A DNA stretch of 64,000 nt, taken from Gliomastix tumulicola. Its lineage: Eukaryota > Ascomycota > Sordariomycetes > Hypocreales > Bionectriaceae. Of this stretch, positions 1 to 9,913 are shown one piece after another. Location: contig BCHX01000001.1 in NCBI GenBank assembly GCA_001599755.1, forward strand, positions 2,170,001 to 2,234,000, given 5' to 3'. How positions within the stretch are numbered: the stretch's first letter is position 1; each line of letters opens with the position of its first letter. Position numbers and translations under genes: made by a program. Under the pieces are notes generated by a model that worked only from the letters and a program-made list of their open reading frames with translations, ran no database searches and had not been told where the DNA came from.

Positions 1-1151
1 CTCTCCACGAGCAGCTTGTCGTCCGGCACCTGCCGAATCACCTCGACGGTCCGGGCCCGCCCCGCCTCCCCGCCCATGTTCACGGCGGCCGAGAAGGAGA
101 AGAAGACGTCGGCCGGGTTGGTCGGCTGCAGCCACTGGTGCAGGATCTCGGGGCTGCCGCTGAAGGAGTGCAGACATATCCGGGGCGGGAACGGCTTGCC
201 CCCCGTTTGCGCATTCCGTCGTCTCGGAGGTTGCTCGTCGTCGTCTTCGTCCTTGTCGTCTTCGGACTCGCTGTCGGAAGGCGGCGGTTGCGCGGCGTCC
301 ATCTTGCGCTTGCGCTTGGAGACGTACTCCAGCTCGTGGCCCTTCCAGCACCGACAGACGGACTCGAAGAGGACGCCGTGCGCCTGGACACCGTGGACGC
401 TGACGGCGCGGCCTGTCTCTCCGGCGAGGCGGAGCTGGGCTTCGAGGACGGCCTGCTGGTGCGGCATGCGCACGCGGTACGGGCTGAGCGGTCTGCCTTC
501 CCGGCCTCCTGGCGTGAGACCCTCGTCTCTGTCCGGAGCCGCCGTTGGTGACGAGGGGGAGGACCACTGCCGGGGCAGGCGGAAGGCTTTATCTAGGCCG
601 ATCTCGCCTACGAGGGCGAGTGGGTGGGTTGCGAGGTAGCCCCGCGTTGCGTCGAGGAAGGAGGACAAGGCGATGGGCGTGGGCAGGGACGAGACGAAGT
701 CCTCCCACTGTGTGTCCTTGGCCGGGGAGGGCTGCAGCACAGCTTGATAATGTGACCTCTTCGCCTCCTCCTCTGAGTCTCCATGACTACCCAGGTCAAA
801 CGTCGGCTGCGCAGCCGTGTCGTCGTAGATCTGGTGCGAGAACCATGGATGCCAGCCGAACGCAGCAACCACCTTGGACCCCTCGCCGCCGGCCTCATCC
901 AGCGAGGAGGCCACGCCCAGCTGGCCCGCGACCTGGGCGACGAGCTGCTGGTCCTGCGAGCGCGTGGCCATGACGGTCAGGGCGTGCGCGCGCATCGAGG
1001 CGATGCTGGCGATGGAGGCCATCGTGTCCGTCGGGTGGCAGTGGGCGTCGAAGGCGCCGAGGTGCCAGGGGAAAGGGATGGTGCCGTCTGCATGATCCGA
1101 GTCCGTGACGGGGTCGTCCCTCTTGTCCTGGGATCCCTCGTGTTGGCACAT
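1..1151 (-). CDS. TatD-family metallohydrolase, Scn1 (Cut9-interacting protein)-like, 3' end cut off
   Basis: One uninterrupted reading frame runs from an ATG at 1151 (in-frame stop just upstream at 1161-1163) to the window edge, giving at least 383 residues. The translation carries the metal-binding signature of the TatD amidohydrolase fold: FDAHCHPTDTM near the start (HxH), GWHPWFSHQIYDD, LVGEIGLDKAF (Glu ligand), VSVHGVQAHG and ICLHSFSGSPEI (His ligands). The last expected Asp ligand lies beyond the window. A long acidic/basic insert (a DSESEDDKDEDDDE run) separates two of the motifs; inserts of this kind are common in the fungal branch related to fission yeast Scn1. The family is predicted to be a metal-dependent hydrolase or nuclease; the true substrate is unknown. 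It is divergent from the gene at 1434, with 282 bases between starts. Confidence 0.85.
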   Translation of the reverse strand, partial: MCQHEGSQDKRDDPVTDSDHADGTIPFPWHLGAFDAHCHPTDTMASIASIASMRAHALTVMATRSQDQQLVAQVAGQLGVASSLDEAGGEGSKVVAAFGWHPWFSHQIYDDTAAQPTFDLGSHGDSEEEAKRSHYQAVLQPSPAKDTQWEDFVSSLPTPIALSSFLDATRGYLATHPLALVGEIGLDKAFRLPRQWSSPSSPTAAPDRDEGLTPGGREGRPLSPYRVRMPHQQAVLEAQLRLAGETGRAVSVHGVQAHGVLFESVCRCWKGHELEYVSKRKRKMDAAQPPPSDSESEDDKDEDDDEQPPRRRNAQTGGKPFPPRICLHSFSGSPEILHQWLQPTNPADVFFSFSAAVNMGGEAGRARTVEVIRQVPDDKLLVE

Positions 1152-1433
1152 GATCCTTTCTCACATGTCCTGGGTGACGGTGAGGGGATGATGTCAAGGT
1201 ACAGTTACAAACGAAACGCCCGTCTCAGATTGTCGATGGCGGAGTGTGGGGAACTTGGGGTAAGGGACGCTTGTACTATCACATGTGAAACGCTGACACC
1301 CGCATGCTCGACCAGGTATTAGTACATGCACACAACTACCTTCCACCTGCATTCCGTTCACCCTCGCGACTTGCATCTTTCCCTCACTTCAACTCCTCAC
1401 AGCAGCGCAATGATATAGTAAGACCAGCACAGA
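1152..1433. promoter_or_regulatory. Shared upstream region of two divergent genes
   Basis: These 282 bases separate the ATG of the Scn1-like gene from the ATG at 1434. A divergent promoter is inferred from gene orientation only. I see no convincing TATA box. A pyrimidine-rich stretch (about 1370-1400) precedes the rightward gene. Confidence 0.5.
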
Positions 1434-2306
1434 ATGGGCCTCATCAACCCTGTCTACGCCCTCACCATCCCCTCCCTCGTCCTCATCACCATCCCGCTCG
1501 CCATCCTCGCCACCATCACCACCACCCTCGCCTTCTCCGTGCTCTTCCTGCGCGCCCTGGCTGTCTACCTCGACCTCGTCCTCTCCTTCGTCCCGCAGTC
1601 GCTCACCGGCCCGTCTTCATCATCATCGTCATCCTCCCCCTCCTCTTCTTCTCCCGCGCAGCAGCAGGCACTGCGCGCACGCACCCTCAAGCACGCCCAG
1701 TCGCCACCCCCGCCGCCGCTGGTCCTCTCCTCGCCGCACTCCTCAACCCGGAGTCTCCATCCGCGCCGCCGCCGCCGCAGCTCGGCGAGCGTCGTCTCGG
1801 CGCCCATCAGCGAGCGCGGGCTGGGCCTCATCCCGAGTGTCGGCGCCGAGCGCGACTTCGAGGGCATCGGCGGGTGGCGCCGCGTCAACGGCCACGGCGG
1901 GCAGAGCGACGACGACGACGACCTGGCTTGGACGACGGTGAATCCGCCCTTGCAGCTGCAGCTCCCGCGGCACCATGCGCGGTCCGCCTCCGGGCCGTCA
2001 GGAGGACTTCCCGGAGGAGGAGGAGGAGGAGGAGGTGTCACGACGCCCGGGGAGGGCGGGACGTATCTCATGATGCGCAGCGGCCGCACGATGAGCCCTG
2101 AGACCCGGAACAGCAAGCGGACGTCGCCCAACAGTTCCAGGGCTCGTACGCCTACCGGTCCTCGCCACGGGGGGTTCTTCCCGCTGGGGGCGGGACAGCC
2201 GGACGGGTACTTTGCGCTCAGCCACGGTTCTGGTGCTGCGCAGTCTGTTGCCGCATCCCCGAAGGCGATGCGGAAAGGCGCGGGATATGCGGCCGAGCAG
2301 AACTGA
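1434..2306 (+). CDS. Fungal membrane-anchored protein of unknown function
   Basis: Single exon, 290 residues. Residues about 8-55 are strongly hydrophobic (IPSLVLITIPLAILATITTT, then AFSVLFLRALAVYLDLVLSF) and would form one or two membrane helices. The rest is disordered: a Ser run (about 61-75), Pro- and Arg-rich segments, a DDDDD patch, an eight-Gly run and many SP/TP sites. I recall fungal proteins with a similar MGLINP-type hydrophobic start followed by a variable tail, but no domain name applies. The AGCACAGA ATG GG context fits a start. Function is not known. It runs towards spc24, whose stop codon lies 338 bases away. Confidence 0.75.
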   Translation: MGLINPVYALTIPSLVLITIPLAILATITTTLAFSVLFLRALAVYLDLVLSFVPQSLTGPSSSSSSSSPSSSSPAQQQALRARTLKHAQSPPPPPLVLSSPHSSTRSLHPRRRRRSSASVVSAPISERGLGLIPSVGAERDFEGIGGWRRVNGHGGQSDDDDDLAWTTVNPPLQLQLPRHHARSASGPSGGLPGGGGGGGGVTTPGEGGTYLMMRSGRTMSPETRNSKRTSPNSSRARTPTGPRHGGFFPLGAGQPDGYFALSHGSGAAQSVAASPKAMRKGAGYAAEQN

Positions 2307-2643
2307 AGGGGAGTGAGTAAAAAGGGCTTACGAGTTTATACCGGGAGGGTTTATGTCCGAATTACGCACATGTACGACCAGGTTATGTAGTCATGTATGG
2401 ACGGCGTCAATGAGAATCTATTATGAAACATTAGGTGTGATCTTATTGCGCAAGAAAGAGTTTTGAGGTTAGTTATTCCGACACCTTGCGTCGCATATCA
2501 TCCAAACGGCCAGTATGGTGAAGGGCATTATCATTTCCATGGTATCATACTCGCCAACTCCCAAACGCCAGCGAATTCATAAGCAAAGAGAACCAGCCCA
2601 GGTCCTCGCCCCCTCTTCATCGTATATATATCCGTTGTCCCAC
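2307..2643. other. Intergenic, convergent 3' ends
   Basis: AT-rich stretch between two convergent stop codons. It should hold the 3' UTRs and polyadenylation sites of both genes. No coding signal was seen. Confidence 0.5.
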
Positions 2644-3308
2644 TCATAGCGTAGACCAGAAGTAGTTTGCGTAGAAGTACCGCGAGAACTTCTTGTCCAT
2701 GTTGACAACATGCACATCCCCCTTCCGATCGTTCCTGACCACCGCCCTCGCCCACTCCCCATCCTTGCCGTCCCTCTCGATATCAATCCCCAGGCTGCGG
2801 TACACCTTGAGCCGCAGCAGCACCTCGTCGTCCACGGCGTCCCTCCTCCGCGCGGCCTCGTCCCCGCCCTCGACCCCCTGCGCCTCGAGCTCCTGCAGCC
2901 GCGCGCTCAGGTCCGCGGCCTTCTGCGCCAGCCGCTCCGCCTCCATCTCGGCGTCGCTGGCGGCCTTCGCCGTGCGGAACTTGACCGTGTCGAGGCTGGC
3001 GATGCGCGACGCGTGGTCCGCGGCCGCGTGCGCCGAGGCCAGCTCGTCGTACTGCGAGGACTGGGTGTTGAGCTGGCGCGCGAGCTTGCGCAGCGTGGAC
3101 TGGGCGTCGCGGAGGCGGAGGTCGCGCGCCTGCTGGAGCGTCGAGAGCGACTCGTTGATCCGCGCGACGGCGAGCTTGTCCGGGTCGATGTTGAAGTTGT
3201 CCACGGTGTGGTGGATGAGCTGGTGGGTGCGGCGCGTCTCAGAGCTTTGTTTGCCTGTAGTTTGGGATGGGGGGGACTTACCGTTGCGGGCTCTTCGGAC
3301 AGCAACAT
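2644..3308 (-). CDS. spc24: Kinetochore protein Spc24 (Ndc80 complex)
   Basis: Two exons: 3282-3308, encoding MLLSEEPAT, and 2644-3219. The intron 3220-3281 runs from GTAAGT to CACCAG. The acceptor was chosen so that the N-terminus reads MLLSEEPAT-LIHHTVDNFNIDPDK, the family-typical start; several earlier AG sites would break frame or add residues. The product is 200 residues, the usual Spc24 size. The middle (about 35-130) is predicted coiled coil. The C-terminal globular domain includes LKVYRSLGIDIE and ends in KFSRYFYANYFWSTL, a hallmark of Spc24. The protein pairs with Spc25 and anchors Ndc80-Nuf2 to the inner kinetochore. It is divergent from fis1. Confidence 0.93.
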
Positions 3309-3852
3309 TTTGACGATTAGACGGTCGTAGTCTTAAATGTTATGAGATCAGACAGATGTAGACGCTCAAGATTGCGTTTTATGGCGTTGTGAGTGTGTTG
3401 AAAGGTGGTCTTCAAGATCGTGGCTGTCAGTGCTGAACAAAACAGACCCACGTCTCCAGGACGACCAAGCGTTGATCCTGGTGGGGCACCCAATATCTTA
3501 TCGATTAAGGCTGTTCGACCGGCTCTTATCAATCCTTATCACTGCCACAGGGGAGCAGCCAGCAAAACGGCGTCATCATCACGCGCCACATCTCAGTCCT
3601 CTCTGCCTGCCCTCAGCCACGTGTAGCTGCGCCGACCCTCGATTAATACAACTCGCAACCCAGATTCGAGCACTCTCCTCACGACATATCCCTACCAGTC
3701 CTAATTTATCCATCTCTCAAGTCTCAAGCAAAGTCCCATAACGAGCGAAGCGACAAGTTGTCCCTACCAAACGAGCCACTCCCAGCATCGCGAGACCCTC
3801 GGCAACCCACCTCCGCAGCCTCGACAGAGTCCAGTAAGGACAGACCTTCAAG
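3309..3852. promoter_or_regulatory. Divergent upstream region, spc24 / fis1
   Basis: 544 bases lie between the two start codons. The part next to fis1 (about 3600-3850) is rich in C and CT, as expected for a fungal 5' leader. No reading frame here has family support. Confidence 0.5.
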
Positions 3853-4607
3853 ATGGTCGCAGAACTACCATGTAAGAAGGATACACTTACTTTGTCTTCC
3901 TACTCTCAGCTAGTTTCTATACTTGTAGACCAGGGAGCAAAACTGGGGTTGGCGTTTGTTGGTATAAGTCGGCTAACATCAAGCTTTCACAGATGCCCTC
4001 GATGCCGAGACGTCAGTCCATCCCTCCCACCCACAACCACCTTTACATGACCCATACTGACTCTCGTCCCCTCAAGACCCTTAAACGCCGCTGAGCTCAA
4101 CGTGCTCCGAGCCCAATATGAAAAGGAAGGCGAAATGGCCGGCGTCCAAACAAAATTCAACTACGCCTGGGTACGTCCCCCCCGTCCCCTCCGTCCCTCC
4201 TCCGTCCCTCCTCCCTCCCCGAACCTACCTATCTCCTCCCTCCCAAATTTCTAACAAGACTACCCGTATACCCACAGGGCCTCGTGAAATCAAACAACCG
4301 CGCCGACCAGCAACTCGGCGTCCGCCTCCTCTCCGACATCTTCCGCCTCTCCCCCGAGCGCCGCCGCGAGTGCCTCTACTACCTCGCCCTCGGCAACTAC
4401 AAGCTCGCCAACTACGCCGAGGCCCGCCGCTACAACGACCTGCTGCTCGACAAGGAGCCCGCCAACCTGCAGGCCGCCAACCTGCGCCAGCTCATCGACG
4501 ACAAGGTCGCCAAGGAGGGCCTGCTGGGCGTCGCCATCCTCAGCGGCGTGGGCGTCATCGCCGGTGTGGCGGGCGCCTTCCTGCTGAAGAATTCGCGCCG
4601 GAGGTAG
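3853..4607 (+). CDS. fis1: Mitochondrial fission 1 protein Fis1
   Basis: Four exons: 3853-3871, 3993-4011, 4077-4170 and 4278-4607, giving 153 residues, the normal size for Fis1. The joined start reads MVAELPYALDAETPLNAAE, and the core contains NYAWGLVKSNN, LGVRLLSDIFR and RRECLYYLALGNYKL, the two tandem TPR-like repeats of Fis1. The C-terminus has a hydrophobic anchor (LLGVAILSGVGVIAGVAGAF, about 125-147) followed by KNSRRR, the basic tail of a tail-anchored outer-membrane protein. Fis1 recruits fission adaptors and the dynamin Dnm1 to mitochondria and peroxisomes. Two of the exons are only 19 bases long, so gene finders may misbuild the 5' end. A poly-G tract follows the stop. Confidence 0.95.
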
Positions 4608-5780
4608 GGGAGAGTGAAAAGGAAGAAAGAGGATAAAGGGGGGGAGGGGGGGGGGGGGGGGAAGGAGAGTGACAACATCGACGGAGAGGGGTGGGAGCCA
4701 TAGAATAAATCCCGTCCTATGTGTGATGGCGTACAGCACTACGATCACTTCGCTCAGTTTCCTTATTGGTATTTATGTATGTATCTAGTATGCTATGGCT
4801 CGGCGGTGTTTGGTTTCTACATATTTCCTAGCTGGGGTGTGCTCAGCATATAGTAAGTAGGCCTACCATTTTCGAATAAATGTACAATACGGGAGGTAGC
4901 CTCTACTCAGGTCCACCAGTCAATATATCGAATACAAGGTCCACGATGGCTCTCTTCTTCCCATACCTACACCAGTCACGCCAGTCACCAGAGGAAACGT
5001 TACTGTGGGAATCAAGGAAACATTAAAGCTCAAGGAAATCAAACTAGCTTAAGAAAACGCGATAAGACCATAGACGTCTCGGGCTGAGACGTCGAACCAA
5101 CCTGTCCCATCTACACTGCTAAAATACAACAAGTTTTTGTTTTTCTTGGTTCACATTCCTCCCTAGCCATCCCGCGGCCCCCCTTTGTCTCATGCGACCT
5201 GCCCAGCTCCGGTCTCTTCAAGTCGACGAATGGTATCGGAGAAGCGTGGCGGAAAGAGGATAGAGCTGAAGGTGTCGCGGAACGATGATATAAATTAGAA
5301 ACAGGGGAAGAAATAAAAAAAGGAAACCGTGGATGTGTGATCAACACGCGTATAGGCGTTGGACCCCCTGCGCCAGGTGGTCTTCCAACGATGAAATCCG
5401 CGCCACCAGAAAGCTCCAGATATTGCTCTCCAAAGAACCTACTCGCCAGATACGCGGCGAGCGGTCAAAAGTGCCCCATGTGTTCCAAGAAATGCAATGC
5501 GACAACTCGATCAGCTCCCTCGACGCTAATCTCCCCTTGCCGACGGCGGGCTGGACTTTGGCTCATCAAAGATATCTGTCCCGATCAAGCCGATATCCTT
5601 TTCATGCTTGGAATAGTTGATGTGGGTGGTTGAGATTAAAAAGAACTGAGTGTGAAGAAAGAGAACCGAAAAGGAAGAAAGGAGCGTCGGGCTGGTACTG
5701 TATAGACATCATGGTACTCAGACATAGATCGTAGAGAAGTCGAAAGATGGACGGATAGTTGCTCCAGCCGCAGTGGCCTT
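4608..5780. other. Intergenic, 3' regions of fis1 and the septin gene
   Basis: About 1.17 kb between convergent stop codons. It starts with a poly-G tract and holds only short frames (up to about 98 codons) without recognisable motifs. I see nothing that can be called a gene. Confidence 0.5.
4638..4661 (+). repeat. Poly-G tract
   Basis: Seven G, one A, then sixteen G, just after the fis1 stop codon. The copy number may be affected by sequencing error. Confidence 0.9.
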
Positions 5781-8065
5781 TTATCGCAGAGAGAAGCCCT
5801 TGCGCTTGCCCTCCTTCTCCAGAGGCCGCCCGCTCTCGATTCTCTGCTTCTTGTCCTCGAGCTCCATACGCTGGCGCTCGAGCTGCTCCTTCATCTCCTT
5901 GTGGCGGGCATACAGCTCTTCTTCGGACTGCTTGAGCTTGCTCTCCTTCTCCGCCACCTTCTGCTGGAAGACCATCTTCATCTCGGCCTCCATCTTGGCG
6001 AGCTTCTGCTCGTGCAGAGCGCGCTCCTCCTCCTGCTTGACGGCAGGGTTGACCTCCTTGAAGACGCTGGGGTCCTGAGACACGCCCATGGCGATCATCT
6101 TGTCGGTACGATAGTTCTCGTACAGGTTGTTGTTGGTGTGCTCCTTGAGCTCCTCCATGTGGGTGCGGATGAGCATCTGGCGGAGCTTGACGAAGTCGCA
6201 GTGCTCCTCGTTGTCCACCTCGATGATACCCCAGGGGTACTCACGACCACGAACCTTGCGACCGTCGGGCGTGGCGAGCTCGTTTGTGGCACCGACAACG
6301 GCGAAGGGAACCTTGGACATGATCTCGCTGTTCTCGGCGATCGTCTCCTCGTCGTCGAGCTCGTACCGGGGGCCCTCGAAGATCTGGATACCATGGTACT
6401 TGATGTCTGACAGGATCTAGAGAGGATATGTTAGCTGAGGTCAACCTGAAAAGAGTTCCGGGGTTCACGTACGCGAGACTTGAAGCTCGTGATCTCCTCG
6501 TCGGTGAGGGTGTCAGACTTGGCAATGACGGGGATCAGGTTGACCTTGGTGTGAAGGCGGCGCATGACCTCAATGTCGAGGGGCTTGAGGGAGTGTCCAG
6601 TGGGCTGGATGAAGAAAACGCAAGCATGGATGCGGTTGTCAACAATGTTCATGCGGTTAACTTTGTTCTCGGCGTCCAAGTAGGCGTCGAATCGCTGCTC
6701 GATGTTGTCGACAATTGGTCGCCAGGACTCGTCATTGTTGACAAAGTCGCCAAATCCAGGGGTATCAACAACCGTCAGGCGAAGGCGCACACCGGCCTCC
6801 TCAATATCTGCGCTGATCGACTGGATGGTGACAGTCTTGGGAATGATGTCCAGACTAGGGCCCTTGCGCTCCTTGGGAGGGTACAGGGAGGTGTTGAAGA
6901 GAGTGTTGACAAGAGTCGACTTGCCCAGACCAGATTCACCTACAGGCGTGTTAGACGCAGTCGCTTAGCTGCTGCTGTACAGTGCCACTTACCAACGACC
7001 ATGACGTTGAAGTTGAATCCTTTGCGCACACTCTTGCGGTGCCACTGGTTGGGGAGGTTGGCGAAACCAACGTAACCAGTCAACTTGCGGCGCACGATGT
7101 TCTTAGCCTCAGCGGCGGCAGAGGTCTGGGGGAGGACGAGACCGGCATCGGAGATAGGGACGCCCTGAACCGAGTCGAGGATCTCATTGTCGTTGGTGGG
7201 GGAGGCGGGTGCCACGGTGGGAGGAGCGTCGGTGGAAGCTGTCAACACACGACACGATTAGCAACGAATCCGGAACAGCGTGCGATCAATGACAGCTAAG
7301 AGATGCGAAAGCATGGTGAGGTCTGGGCTGAGGAAGATTGCTAACAGCTCCCAATCTGCGAGTCTTCTTCGAACTGCTCCGTATCGACAGACTGATCCTG
7401 ATACGAGCTGTCGGGTGATCCCACGTTCCGCTTCAACGTCCGCGCCGCCTCGATATTGAGCTTGCTCGGGTAGAGCTCGTCATAGGTCAGGGGCTCCACG
7501 GCCTGTATGGTGGGTGGAGCTTCGACCTCGAGCATGCTGCGGTAGCGACGAATGGGACAGAGCGCATCCAGAGACGACAAGGCTGCGCTGTTCTCCAGCC
7601 CAATCGCCAGGCTGCTCATCCTCTTCCCCGGCTGGGGATGCGATTCGCCTTTCAACGTAGCGGAATTGGGCGCAATCGACTGGAGTACGCCACCGCCGTC
7701 GAGCTGGACGCTGCGGGTGCGCGCCTTGACGTGATTGACCAAGGCCAGCGTCATGACGATATGGTGTGAGATCCAGGGATTGGCGATGTACTTATGACTT
7801 CTTGAGGGAGAAATCTATTGACTCCAAAAAAGAGACGAAAAAACGCGGGCCCGGGGGGGAAAGAGTAAATGTGGTGAAAAAACGAGCGTCGAGATACCAG
7901 GGCTGAATGTGTTGATGATCAAGCAGACAATATTGCCACAGCCTGTCGCCCGGCGGCCGCTGGCCACGACGAGATGTCTTTGAGCCATTGGGGGGATTCT
8001 CTTGCCTCGACCCAGACCATTCATGCTTTGCATCTTGTGTATGAAGAAAGTGCAATCTTACCCAT
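5781..8065 (-). CDS. Septin, Cdc3 / AspB group
   Basis: Preferred model: a 4-base first coding exon ATGG (8062-8065), then 6993-7238, 6473-6939 and 5781-6416; 450 residues starting MASTDAPPTVAPASPT. Septin GTPase motifs are clear: P-loop GESGLGKST (84-92), DTPGFGD (142-148), AKSD (223-226), and the polybasic RRKLTGYVGFANLPNQWHRK segment just before the G domain, which resembles yeast Cdc3. The C-terminal third (about 360-440) is a coiled coil, as in the Cdc3 group. Septins form hetero-oligomeric filaments at septa and hyphal tips. The first coding intron (7239-8061, 823 bases) has donor GTAAGA and branch TGCTAAT. A 5' UTR intron (8134-8395, GTAAGT...GCTAAC...CCACAG) supports this start. An alternative start would use the frame at 7346-7754, giving 585 residues. 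Confidence 0.88.
7346..7754 (-). other. 136-codon open frame inside the large septin intron: alternative first exon or separate small gene
   Basis: The frame starts MTLALVNHVKART and stays open for 137 codons, ending SQIGSC then stop. Composition looks coding: GC-rich third positions and segments such as YDELYPSKLNIEAARTLKR. A possible donor just before the stop (T at 7346, then GTTAGC) would splice in phase onto septin exon 2 at 7238 and give an N-terminally extended septin. The donor is non-consensus, so a stand-alone small protein or a chance frame remains possible. I do not recognise the sequence. Confidence 0.4.
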
Positions 8066-9913
8066 CTTTGTAGCTTAGAGAGCGGACGGCCGATCTGTGT
8101 TGAGGACGTGCGACAATGGGGGAGGCGCGAGACCTGTGGTGCCCGAGCATGTTAGCCATCTTGTTCTGGGAAGAAGAAAAGAAAGAAAGCCCCCCGGTGC
8201 TGGCTTGGGTGTTTCAAGCTTCCACTGGAAGCAGGCAGGAGCAGCGAGGGCCACGAGGCTCAGCCCGTGGCAGCATGTAGCCATGGGGAAGGAGCCCGTG
8301 ACAGCTCGTGGCACACACCACCGCCAATGATGGAGGAAACGCGAGAGAGCTGGGACGAGGCAAGCCTCGATCCGTGCTAGTCGAGCAGTACTTACCACTG
8401 GGCAGAGTCGAAACGCGTCGTACCGGAATTGATCGCGCGAAACAGAGGCCACGAGGAGTCGACGGCGGGATCTGGTGAGAACGCCAGGTATTACGCCGAC
8501 AAGAAGGAAGGAGCAACTGATGCACACAAACGATGGGAGAGAAGGGAAGATGGAAGTGAGATGAAGCGTGAAGGGGGCCAATCCCAAGGAGATACGGGCT
8601 AGTTGGCAAAATTATTAAGGTACGAGTACAACAATGCTAGGGAGCAGAGGTCGGGTGGGTTTGGCTCGAGGTAGGGCAGCAGACAGGGGGGAGCAGGGGA
8701 AATTTTGCTGGTGAAGCGATAGGAGAAAATGCACAGTGCACGCTGCTGGACCTCGACCTCCCACGCAAAGCTGCCAGATGCCCAGGGATTAAATTTTATG
8801 GGGAACGGCATGAGGTTAAGGGGTTGGACAGAGGGCGGGTCGCAGGAAGAGTGGCCTGTGCCGTGGAACACGATCCCCTGAAGGCTAGAGCCCGGCGCTG
8901 CATTCTCGGGTGACTGCACTGTCCATTGCCGTCGAGAGCTGCTTGCCGGGCCTGGTGCAAGCTTCAAGCAAAAGGGGCTTCGCAGGCTAGGCCCCAACGG
9001 GTCTAGCGGGCCAGGGGCCCAGCACTCTGGGGAGCGTTGGGTTATTAACGCCCGGGCCATGCGCATGCTGCTGCTTGATTGGCTGGGTGGGTGGATGCGC
9101 AATCAGACACTTCATTCTTTGCGACTGAGCGGACGTCTGCCGGAGTGCCTTGGAATGGCTGGCCTCAAGCACGCCAGCCAGCCCCCAGAGAGCTTGCACG
9201 GAGAGGCAGTGGATGGATCCCGTCTTGGTGTGCTTGCACGTCACATGCGTCTGGATAAATGACCACCAATGGATCTTTCGCTACGGCGTATCATCTTTTA
9301 CGACGGCAAAAGCAGGTTGGCAAGTGACTAATGCCTGCGTTGGTGGGCTAATCATGCACGAATACGATGTTCCACGTCGGGTATCCCTTTGGCCTCCATC
9401 TCAGCAGTGTCCCATGCCGACAAAGGTATCGAATATGATGATCAATAATATGCAACCCATACGAGATGCTGGAAGCAGAGTTCCCCGGTTCGTTCAATTT
9501 GTGGCCGTGATCCCCAACGGTTGGAACCTACTCCTTGATGTATCCTTGTGCTACCCTGGAGTGGCTGCTCAACATCTCCTATTATCCAACACTGACCGCA
9601 ATTGTAGAGCTATGCGTGCTTCAGTTTCCCAATACCTGGGGTCTGGGGCCCTCTTGGGGTTCCACTAATATCCTCTAAGGTTGGTAAGAGGAGACATGCA
9701 CGAGAGCCCGGAGAAAATGGCAGTGATCGTCTCTGCAGGTGTAAGACAAGTAGTTTCACTGCAAGTATACGTTCCAATAATGAAACCATGGCCAATATGT
9801 AAGGGCAGACGTAGGCGTGCCTCGCAGCTGGTCTATGTAAGGTACAGAGTTGAAATATGTTGTACATTCGAAATCGCCCCTTCCGCTGCCGCCTGGAACA
9901 GTAACCCGCACTC
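8066..9913. other. Septin 5' leader and intergenic region
   Basis: About 1.85 kb between the septin start and the ferrochelatase stop. The left part contains the septin 5' UTR exon 8066-8133, a 5' UTR intron 8134-8395 and upstream leader. The frames of up to 172 codons in the rest show no family motifs. I see no supported gene. Confidence 0.55.

Noticed and set aside
5333..5633. Two overlapping plus-strand frames of 95-98 codons
   Set aside because: No motif and located in the 3' region of convergent genes.
8075..8587. 170-codon minus-strand frame upstream of the septin
   Set aside because: It overlaps the septin 5' leader and its predicted UTR intron; the protein is low complexity and unrecognised.
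9059..9668. Plus-strand open frames up to 172 codons
   Set aside because: No motif, no supporting splice signals and irregular composition; the region lies between the septin leader and the ferrochelatase 3' end.
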